Source: JAYEHL01 sp041653935
GTDB taxonomy: Bacteria; Chloroflexota; Dehalococcoidia; E44-bin15
Assembly: GCA_041653935.1 (NCBI GenBank)
Contig: JBAZEO010000001.1
Location: forward strand, 310,001 to 374,000
Direction of reading: 5' to 3'
Length of the DNA: 64,000 nucleotides
The notes under the pieces are model-generated. The model saw only the letters and a list, made by a program, of their open reading frames with translations, searched no databases and was not told the DNA's origin. This document shows positions 57,651 to 64,000 of this stretch, one piece after another (within the stretch, counting starts at the first letter, position 1; each line of letters begins with the position of its first letter). A program made the position numbers and the translations under genes.

Positions 57651-58997
57651 TTAACAGGCTACCTTCTGTTTCTTTAAATCCTTGAGGCGCTTGGTAATCG
57701 CCGGGATCACCTGGAATACGTCGCCGACGATCCCGTATGTCGCCACCTCAAAGATGGGGGCATGATGATCGCGGTTGACCGCTATGATCACGTCCGAGTC
57801 CTGCATGCCCACCAGGTGCTGGATGGCGCCGCTTATGGCGCAGGCGATATATATCTTGGGCCGCACCGTCTTGCCTGTCTGCCCCACCTGCCGCTCCACG
57901 GGCATGTAACCCGCCTCCACCGCGGCACGCGAGCAGCCGACAACGCCGCCCAGCTGGTCAGCCAGCTCCTGTAAAATCCCGAAATTTTCCTTACTGAGCA
58001 TGCCACGTCCGCCCGAGACGATGACGTCCGCAGCTGAAACATCTATCGCATCCGCCCCCTGCCTGCTGTCCTCAATGATCTGTAATACCTTAACCAGTAT
58101 ATCGTTCTCTTTGACAGGCGACGGCTCTACGATAACCGTTCCCTTATGCGCGTGATCGCATGGCGGCATCGGCATCACATGCGGGCGCACGGTCGACATC
58201 TGCGGCCTTGTTTTCTCCGTCATGATCGTAGCCATGATATTGCCGCCGAACGCGGGACGCGTCTGCAGCAGGAATCCTTTATCGTCGATGGCTAATCCCG
58301 TGCAGTCCGCGGTCAGGCCGGTAAGCAAATCGGTAGCCACCGCCCCGGCCAGGTCCCGGCCCAGGCCGGTGGCCCCCACCAGCACGATCTCAGGTTTATA
58401 TTTCCTAACCAGATGGCAAACGGCTTTGTAATAAGATTCGGTGCGATAGTGCTTATAAACAGGATCGTCGACCAGATACGCCTTCGATGCCCCGTAAGAG
58501 AATGCCTCTTGGCAGAGATGCTCCACCTTATCTCCGATGACGATGGCGCACAGCTCAACGCCCAGCTTTTTCGCCAGCTCGGCCCCCACACCCAGCAGCT
58601 CCCAGGCAACCCCGGCCGCCTTGCCCTCACTCTGCTCAACGAAAACCCAGACCCCGCTGTATTCCTTCAGCTTGGGATGAGCAGCGATCTTGGCTTCCTC
58701 ACCTTCTTCAGCCTTCGGGACACCACCCTCGGCGGCCCTCTGCGCCTCCCACTCCGCAAGCAGCTTCTGCTCCTCGGGGGTCAGATACATCTCTATGGCG
58801 CCGGAAGGGCAGACCTTGACGCATTTGGCACAGCCGATACACAGGGCGGCATTGAAAACGGGCTCGCCCTTGTCGTTCATCTCCACGCCCTCTTTGGGAC
58901 AGGAGGTCTGGCAGCGGGCGCCGCACGCTATACACTTGCCTGGGATAAGCCTGGCTACGCCACGCGGTTTCTTAATTTTCTTCTTCTTTTCGTCCAT
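57651..58997 (-). CDS. etfA: Electron transfer flavoprotein alpha subunit fused to ferredoxin
   Basis: The 448-aa protein has an N-terminal pair of [4Fe-4S] motifs (CIACGARCQTSCP and CIGCAKCVKVCPS, about 22-66), a charged linker, then EtfA. The FAD domain shows SGGRGMLSKENF, LGGVVGCSRAAVEAGYMP, QVGQTGKTVRPKIYIACAISGAIQHLVGM. Ferredoxin-fused EtfA is known in bifurcating and quinone-linked systems. ATG is preceded by a GTAGAG-type site. It lies between etfB and the membrane Fe-S gene. Confidence 0.95.
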   Translation of the reverse strand: MDEKKKKIKKPRGVARLIPGKCIACGARCQTSCPKEGVEMNDKGEPVFNAALCIGCAKCVKVCPSGAIEMYLTPEEQKLLAEWEAQRAAEGGVPKAEEGEEAKIAAHPKLKEYSGVWVFVEQSEGKAAGVAWELLGVGAELAKKLGVELCAIVIGDKVEHLCQEAFSYGASKAYLVDDPVYKHYRTESYYKAVCHLVRKYKPEIVLVGATGLGRDLAGAVATDLLTGLTADCTGLAIDDKGFLLQTRPAFGGNIMATIMTEKTRPQMSTVRPHVMPMPPCDHAHKGTVIVEPSPVKENDILVKVLQIIEDSRQGADAIDVSAADVIVSGGRGMLSKENFGILQELADQLGGVVGCSRAAVEAGYMPVERQVGQTGKTVRPKIYIACAISGAIQHLVGMQDSDVIIAVNRDHHAPIFEVATYGIVGDVFQVIPAITKRLKDLKKQKVAC

Positions 58998-59021
58998 ATC
59001 ACTCTACATCCGCTACGATAT

Positions 59022-59834
59022 TTATAATGAAATTACGTCTTTCTTAAGCAGCGCATCTATCAGCAGATTAGCCGTCCCCTCGGGATCTTTGACGCCATCG
59101 CCGATGATCTCCCCCTTGGCCCTCTCCGGAGAGAATATCTTCCTCACCTGTGTCGGCGAACCGTTAAGCCCGATAAGCTCCGCCGGCAGCTGCATCACAG
59201 CATTATTCCACAGCTTAACCTGCGCGTCCTGCGACATGAGCCGCATGGGCACAGTGGGATATCTGGGCTGGTTTATCTCGCGCACCACAGAGATGACCGC
59301 CGGCAACGGGGCTTCGACGATCTCATGCTTGCCTTCCAGCTTACGCCTGACTGTAACCTTCCTCGCCTTCGGGTCGAAATCCTGTATCTGATCGACCAGC
59401 GTCAGCTGTGTATAATGCAGCCTGGATGCGATGCCGGGGCCTACCTGCGCCGTGTCCCCATCGATGCTCTGCTTGCCGCATAGCACCACGCCGACCTCCT
59501 CCTCCTTTGACAGCTTATCTATGGCCTCTGCCAGGACCTTGCTGGTAGCTAGCGTATCGGCGCCGCCGAAGGCGCGGTCGCTGAGCAGGACAGCATCGTC
59601 CACACCGAGCGATAAGGCTTTCTTAAGCGTAACCTCCGTGTTGGGAGGGCCCATCGATATGGCCACCACGCGCAGGCCGTATTTATCCTTGAGCTTTAGG
59701 CCTTCCTCCAGCGCATGCGTGTCGAAGGGGTTCACGATGAAGGGCACGCCTTCACGGATAAGGGTACCGGTCTTCGGATCGGTCTTCACCTGCGTGGTGT
59801 CAGGCACCTGTTTTATGCATACAACTACTAACAC
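59022..59834 (-). CDS. etfB: Electron transfer flavoprotein beta subunit
   Basis: The 270-aa EtfB starts (GTG) with VVVCIKQVPDTTQVKTDPKTGTLIREGVPFIVNPFDTHALEEGL, has AISMGPPNTEVTLKKALSLGVDDAVLLSDRAFGGADTLATSKVL and CGKQSIDGDTAQVGPGIASRL. It dimerises with EtfA; the nucleotide site holds AMP or a second FAD. GAGGTGTGACA precedes the start. It is the first gene of the operon. Confidence 0.95.
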   Translation of the reverse strand: MLVVVCIKQVPDTTQVKTDPKTGTLIREGVPFIVNPFDTHALEEGLKLKDKYGLRVVAISMGPPNTEVTLKKALSLGVDDAVLLSDRAFGGADTLATSKVLAEAIDKLSKEEEVGVVLCGKQSIDGDTAQVGPGIASRLHYTQLTLVDQIQDFDPKARKVTVRRKLEGKHEIVEAPLPAVISVVREINQPRYPTVPMRLMSQDAQVKLWNNAVMQLPAELIGLNGSPTQVRKIFSPERAKGEIIGDGVKDPEGTANLLIDALLKKDVISL

Positions 59835-60403
59835 TTGTCACACCTCATTAACTAAAGTGAGCTAATATTTGCTGGGAAATATGCTGGCGCAAAGCATCGC
59901 AGGTATCAAGCAGAATGTTCACTACAAAAGTATCTCTAGTATCCAATTTCACTCGTTTATATATTTAATGACGCAACCGCATGATTTTAACGTTTTTAAT
60001 ATTCCTTTGTCAATGAAAATTACGATTCGAATCAGCAGCACATCGGTGCCTCATCCGAACCCCCTGATAGTCCCCCACACGTTGGCCCTTCCATGATAGG
60101 TACTATATATAAGACTTTTTGTCACCCTCGTTTTTAAGCTGCGGCGGCTCTAGCCAGCTCGGCTTCAAGCTCTGCTCTCAGCCCCCTTTATCCCCCAGTC
60201 TTGGGGGGATTTTTATTTTGAATCTCCTTCCCTCTTACTCCCTTCCCTCAAGGAAGGGAGAACTTACACCCTCTCTTTCACAAAGAGAGGGATTGGGTGA
60301 GTTAATTAGTAAGTTCCCCCTCTTTTTAGAAGAGGGGGTTAGGGGGAGATAGCTTTAAAAATGTCTTCCCTCTTCCTTCGCAGGGAGAGGGTAAGGGTGA
60401 GGG
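59835..60403. other. Repeat-rich intergenic region between etfB and recN
   Basis: No gene is seen. It includes the etfB promoter area, dispersed-repeat copy C (60055-60120), an ATCCCCC/GGGGGGAT hairpin followed by T-rich DNA (60186-60216), and several CTTCCCTC/GAGGGAAG-type hairpins up to 60400. The T-run after the 60186 hairpin suggests a plus-strand terminator without a gene to serve. Confidence 0.6.
60055..60120 (+). repeat. Dispersed intergenic repeat, copy C (long form)
   Basis: CCGAACCCCCTGATAG, TCCCCCACACGTTGG, then GGTACTATATA and AAGACTTTTT. It shares all blocks with copy A. Confidence 0.75.
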
Positions 60404-62140
60404 CTAAGTCGATTTCTGCTCGCTGGCCCTTTTGATAAGCTCTTTCGCGCTTTTCACCGAAGTGTCGCTGAGCTTGGGCCCGGACAACATGACAGCGACT
60501 TCATTTAATCGACCATCACCCACGACGGATTCGATGACGCTCACCGTCCGGCCTTTATTTGTTTCCTTGTGCACCACGTGATGCGCATCGGCGTAGACCG
60601 CTATCTGAGGAAGATGCGTGATGCATATCACCTGGCGGTTTCGAGCCAGGTTCCATAGCTTCTGCCCGATGACCTCGCCGCTCCTGCCGCCGACTCCGAT
60701 ATCGATCTCATCGAAAATCATTATCGGTATGTCATCGGCCTCGGAGATAGCTCCCTTCAATGCCAGGGTGAAACGCGACATCTCGCCGGTGGAGGCGATC
60801 CTGGCGAGGGACTGCACCGGCTCGCCGGGGTTAGTCGACGTCATGAACTCTACATAATCAATACCCTTGTCGCTGAATTTATACTTCTCTCCCCCGTCGC
60901 CGCAAATACCATCGCTATCCTTCTCCTGATTAATAGCGATATCGAAAACGACCTGGGACATGTTCAAATCTTTAAGCTCGGCCTTGACCCTGGCCACGAG
61001 CTTCTTAGCCGCCTTGGAACGCGCCTGCGACAGCTTGAGGGCCAGCTTGCCCATCTCATCCCTGATCGAGGAGCGAAGCTTTTCCAGCTCGGCCTGCTTC
61101 TCGGACGAGTGTGTTATCGTCTCCAGCTCTTCCTCAGTCTTCCTCAAATAGTCGAGAACCGTACTCACGCTCTGTCCGTATTTCTTCTTGAGCCTGCCGA
61201 TGAGGTCTAAACGAATCTCGACCTCCTCCAGCCGTTTCGGGTCGTGCTCCAGCGCCTCGCCGTACGAGCGTATATCGCGCGCCGCATCCTCCAGCCGGTA
61301 GCTCATATCCTCCAGCACATCGAGCTGCGGCTTAAGCGTCGAGTCCACTTCAACGGACTTTTTCAATGCGCGCACGGCCTCGCTCAGGCGTTCGAGAGCC
61401 GAGCCGCCGGATTGAGAATCGTCGCCGCAGAGAACTTTGTAAGCCTCATCGGAGAAGGCCTTCAGTTTTTCGGTGGAGGAAAGAACCGTGCGCTCCTGTA
61501 CCAACGCATCATCCTCGCCATCCTTCAGCTTTGACTGTGCGATCTCATCGATCTGGAAATGCAGGAACTCTTCGCGCTGAGCGCTCTTTTCCTGCGCCGC
61601 TACCAGCTCTTTCAACTGCTGCTCCACCTGACGTAGTTCGGCCGCTTTCCCGCCGAAGCTGTTTCGTAAATCAAGCGTATGGGCATACGCGTCAAGCACG
61701 TCGATGTGATTTTCAATATTGAGCAGAGACAGATGCTCGCTCTGTCCGTGTATATCAACAAGCAGGTCTCCTATCTGGCGCAGCAGCCCCCTGGTCACCG
61801 CCTGCCCATTGACCCTTATCACCCCGCGCCCCTGACGCTTCAGCCCGCAGCTGACCGCCAGCGTTTCATCGGCCTCGATGCCGTTGTCCTTTAAAATACC
61901 CGCAAGCCTGGAATAATCGACTTCGCGATCGAGCGAGAATACCCCCTCGATCTTGGCCTCATCGGCGCCGTGACGGATGGCGCTCTCATCCAGCTTGCCC
62001 AAGAGTAGCGCCTCGATGGCATCGACCACCAGCGACTTGCCGGCGCCGGTCTCGCCCGTTATAACATTAAAGCCCGGGCCGAGGCTCCAGCTCATATCCT
62101 CTATGATGCCGAAGTCCCGCACCTTTAATTCGACTAGCAC
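60404..62140 (-). CDS. recN: DNA repair protein RecN
   Basis: RecN is an SMC-like ATPase for double-strand-break repair. The 578-aa product has Walker A GETGAGKS near residue 30, a long coiled-coil middle (about 150-370), signature LARIASTGEMSRFTLALK, Walker B IPIMIFDEIDIGVGG and ICITHLPQIAVYAD. GTG 62140 starts MLVELKVRDFGIIED, the normal RecN start; GTG 62179 would add 13 residues without a ribosome site. It is flanked on both sides by repeat-rich DNA. Confidence 0.94.
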   Translation of the reverse strand: MLVELKVRDFGIIEDMSWSLGPGFNVITGETGAGKSLVVDAIEALLLGKLDESAIRHGADEAKIEGVFSLDREVDYSRLAGILKDNGIEADETLAVSCGLKRQGRGVIRVNGQAVTRGLLRQIGDLLVDIHGQSEHLSLLNIENHIDVLDAYAHTLDLRNSFGGKAAELRQVEQQLKELVAAQEKSAQREEFLHFQIDEIAQSKLKDGEDDALVQERTVLSSTEKLKAFSDEAYKVLCGDDSQSGGSALERLSEAVRALKKSVEVDSTLKPQLDVLEDMSYRLEDAARDIRSYGEALEHDPKRLEEVEIRLDLIGRLKKKYGQSVSTVLDYLRKTEEELETITHSSEKQAELEKLRSSIRDEMGKLALKLSQARSKAAKKLVARVKAELKDLNMSQVVFDIAINQEKDSDGICGDGGEKYKFSDKGIDYVEFMTSTNPGEPVQSLARIASTGEMSRFTLALKGAISEADDIPIMIFDEIDIGVGGRSGEVIGQKLWNLARNRQVICITHLPQIAVYADAHHVVHKETNKGRTVSVIESVVGDGRLNEVAVMLSGPKLSDTSVKSAKELIKRASEQKST

Positions 62141-62628
62141 CGATTGCACTCCATCATTTGAATGCCTAAATTTTGGCACAAAACCTTTCCATATACAACA
62201 CCATACGGTAAACGGTTTTGCATTCCTGCTCCAATTTTAATACAATAGCGACATAGTCGCTTTGCAGCCAGGGAACCTTTGAAAAGAGTTGCAGGATGCC
62301 TCCTGCGACGAAATATTTGAAAGATCGAACCTCCTCAATATCACAAAAGAGGCACCCTTCCAGTACTGGAAGGGTCGGGGTCGTAAGGGAGCTCCAGCCC
62401 TCACCCCATCCCTCTCCCACTACGGAGGGAGAGGGTAGCTGAATAAGAGGTGCAGTAGAAGCTCCTGCCAGGGGAACTGGGGGTGTCCCCCAGATTCTTC
62501 TCAAGTCCCCCAACGTATGGGGGACTAACAGGGGGTTCGGTTATTGTTTCCCCCTTTCAAGGGGGACAGCAGGGGGTTAACCAGCGCCGAATCAAAGCTT
62601 CCTCAAAGCGAGTAAGGAGGTATTATAA
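62141..62628. other. Repeat-rich intergenic region upstream of recN
   Basis: No gene. It holds the recN leader, a CTTCCAGTACTGGAAG perfect palindrome (62358-62373), the CCCTCACCCCATCCCTCTCCC repeat type in two parts (62399-62420 area), a GGGGGT/ACCCCC-like hairpin near 62480, repeat copy D (62510-62540) and a CCCCCTTTCAAGGGGG hairpin (62550-62565). Confidence 0.6.
62510..62540 (-). repeat. Dispersed intergenic repeat, copy D
   Basis: On the minus strand it reads CCGAACCCCCTGTTAG then TCCCCCATACGTTGG, the likely consensus of the family. Confidence 0.8.
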
Positions 62629-63189
62629 ATGGCTAACCTTAAGGACTACAGCGGTCCGTTCAAGAAGGACATCAAAGCAACGGATTTCTCCAAAGAAGCA
62701 CTGGTAAGATTGTACCAGGCAGCCTGCAAGGACTACTTAGGCATCGATGGCATCTGGCTGGCCCTCATGAGAAAAACTTTCGGCGATGAGAAGGCATGGA
62801 AGTTTGACAACGAGGTCTGGGAGGGCGGCACCAAGGGAGAGGTGCGGCGCACCCGTGAAGCTCTCAATATCACGGGGAACGACGTTGAAGCGGTGATGAA
62901 ATACATCCAGATGAGCGCCTCGCTGGGAGGGCTGTTCCATATCGACTGCGAGCTGATCGATAAGGAACACGGCCGGTACACTATCAACAAATGCCATTCG
63001 CTGGACTATTTCGAGAAGCACCACGACCTGAAGCTGCTCAAGCAGGCCTGCGAAGGCCTCTGCATACCCTACAACCAGCGCTCAGCCGACTGGTTCGACC
63101 CCAAGATAAAGTGGGTGCCGGTGAAGCTGCCGCCCCGCAAGAGCCCGAGCGAGCCAGCCTGCATCTGGGATATCTATCTGGAAAAATAA
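62629..63189 (+). CDS. DUF6125-type (L-2-amino-thiazoline-4-carboxylate hydrolase-like) protein
   Basis: The 186-aa product has KEALVRLYQAACKDYLGIDGIWLALMRKTFGDEKAWKFDNEVWEGG, and a conserved cysteine/histidine-bearing middle, MSASLGGLFHIDCELIDKEHGRYTINKCHSLDYFEKH. This pattern fits the DUF6125 group, related to ATC-hydrolase-like proteins found often in Dehalococcoidia and other anaerobes. Activity is unknown. GTAAGGAGG precedes the ATG. Confidence 0.75.
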   Translation: MANLKDYSGPFKKDIKATDFSKEALVRLYQAACKDYLGIDGIWLALMRKTFGDEKAWKFDNEVWEGGTKGEVRRTREALNITGNDVEAVMKYIQMSASLGGLFHIDCELIDKEHGRYTINKCHSLDYFEKHHDLKLLKQACEGLCIPYNQRSADWFDPKIKWVPVKLPPRKSPSEPACIWDIYLEK

Positions 63190-63210
63190 ATTAAGATCGA
63201 TACCAAATAA

Positions 63211-63238
63211 AAAAGGCCCGCCAAATGGCGGGCCTTTT
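63211..63238. terminator. Bidirectional intrinsic terminator
   Basis: AAAAGGCCCGCC and GGCGGGCCTTTT form a perfect 12-bp stem with loop AAAT, with T-runs on both strands. It lies between two convergent genes. Confidence 0.92.
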
Positions 63239-63251
63239 GTTTATCAGCGTT

Positions 63252-63533
63252 TTATCGCTTTATGAGGACTATATTCTTTCTTACCCTTTCAGATAGCGCG
63301 CCTTGAGCAGAGGTAAGATGATCTCTATGTCTTCCGATAATTATCTGCTTCCTTCTTACCTCGGAAAACTGCCCGATGCCAGATGGAGTATGCGCCCTAT
63401 GCCTGTCGTTGATTATCATCTTCCTTCTTCTTTCGGAGAATTGCGCGGTTGCAGATATAGCAGGTGGATTAATTCCCTTCTGACGATCAAGTTTTTCCTG
63501 GATAGTCATGCTTCCTTTTTTCTGGGCTGTCAT
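63252..63533 (-). CDS. Small basic protein made of short tandem repeats
   Basis: The 93-aa product carries three units: QFSERRRKMIINDRHRAHT, QFSEVRRKQIIIGRHRDHL and ALSERVRKNIVLIKR, about 21-23 residues apart. Each has an F/LSE-x-RRK core and basic tail, suggesting repeated helices that bind nucleic acid or a partner. ATG 63533 follows AAGGAGGCAGC, a strong ribosome site. I do not recognise the family. Confidence 0.65.
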   Translation of the reverse strand: MTAQKKGSMTIQEKLDRQKGINPPAISATAQFSERRRKMIINDRHRAHTPSGIGQFSEVRRKQIIIGRHRDHLTSAQGALSERVRKNIVLIKR

Positions 63534-63649
63534 GCTGCCTCCTTTTTAATATTTAGAAAAAGTTTCAGCTTTGTTACGAGGATTATCTGCTTTCTGATTA
63601 TTCATATATTTTTATCTTTGTCAATATTTTTAAGTGAGTTTTAGTCCTC

Positions 63650-64000
63650 CTACCCCACCAGCCCCCGCTCCTCCATCTCGCCAGCAATATCCCCCAATCC
63701 TATGCTCTCAAGCTGAGCCTTGGTCTGCAGACCGGTGGCCACGTCCCAACCGCGAAGTTTATAGTACTCATCCTTCATAGCCTCGAACTTGTCCCGTTCG
63801 ATGACTGTATCTTTCCGTGAGGTGACTTTGCCGTCCTTGCCCGGAGCCTTGCACTCGGAATTCAAGCCTATGAACTTGAGCGGGCGGGTGTAGAAGGCCT
63901 CGTCGAGCACATCCGCAGCGCGGCCGCGGTGGCCCTCGCGGACCAATATCGCGCGCTGCAGGTTGAAAACTCGTTCCCCGATTCGATAAAGTCCCTGCTC
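63650..64000 (-). CDS. Aldehyde:ferredoxin oxidoreductase family, C-terminal part
   Basis: The frame is open to the window edge, so only the last 116 residues are seen: IGERVFNLQRAILVREGHRG, then DEAFYTRPLKF, ERDKFEAMKDEYYKLRGWDVATGLQTKAQLESIGLGDIAGEM. This is the conserved C-terminal domain of tungstopterin AOR-type enzymes, which interconvert aldehydes and carboxylates with ferredoxin. The Fe-S and pterin-binding N-terminus lies outside. Confidence 0.88.
   Translation of the reverse strand, partial: EQGLYRIGERVFNLQRAILVREGHRGRAADVLDEAFYTRPLKFIGLNSECKAPGKDGKVTSRKDTVIERDKFEAMKDEYYKLRGWDVATGLQTKAQLESIGLGDIAGEMEERGLVG

Noticed and set aside
1..64000. CRISPR arrays and IS elements
   Set aside because: No regularly spaced direct repeats of CRISPR size and no transposase or IS-end pair were found; the repeats seen are palindromic intergenic elements.

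Overview
The window reads as chromosome of an anaerobic bacterium, most likely a member of the Chloroflexota close to class Dehalococcoidia. The basis is inference from gene content: corrinoid salvage without corrin-ring synthesis, an EtfAB/membrane Fe-S oxidoreductase module, an aldehyde:ferredoxin oxidoreductase-type gene, HypAB, a selenocysteine formate dehydrogenase, and many short palindromic intergenic repeats. No rRNA or marker gene fixes the taxonomy.

Layout. 1-2,700: thioesterase fragment, small zinc-ribbon and DsbA-like proteins, tRNA-Glu. 2,780-13,700: a long plus-strand cobamide operon. It starts with a consensus promoter, a cobalamin riboswitch and a terminator, then btuF-btuC-btuD (with an unusual C-terminal domain), cobO, cobT, cobS, cbiB, cobD, a DUF71 ATP-pyrophosphatase, cobQ and cobU. 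Together they import corrinoids, adenosylate them and attach the lower ligand loop. 13,700-22,500: membrane proteins, ferredoxin-nitroreductase, FabF, LemA, an M50-like protease, alanine dehydrogenase and a secreted caspase-like protease.

22,606-36,053: an integrated element. A 45-bp perfect direct repeat, the 3' half of tRNA-Arg(UCG), flanks it. The intact tRNA lies at the right end, next to a tyrosine integrase. Inside are a primase-helicase of the AEP/D5 type, a separate copy of the D5 C-terminal domain, two excisionase-like HTH proteins, a SIR2-like (DUF4917-type) protein, a TetR regulator, an alpha/beta hydrolase, small membrane proteins and a striking 38-bp palindrome. At the left end are a cation/proton antiporter, a CBS protein and a sodium:solute symporter whose base use looks host-like. 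No capsid or conjugation genes are seen, so this resembles a satellite or non-conjugative integrative element.

36,100-47,300: tRNA-His, HIT protein, geranylgeranyl-reductase-like flavoprotein, LonB-like protease, tRNA-Gly, a FtsX-type ABC exporter, zinc-ribbon proteins, HypB and HypA. 47,600-55,500: rubrerythrin-like protein and a formate module on the minus strand (focA, selenocysteine fdhA, Fe-S subunit, FAD/NAD subunit), then nfu, moeA and mobA, which supply Fe-S and molybdopterin cofactors. 55,600-59,800: etfB, ferredoxin-fused etfA and a membrane Fe-S/CCG protein. 60,400-64,000: recN, a DUF6125-type protein, a small repeat protein and the C-terminus of an AOR-family enzyme cut by the window edge.
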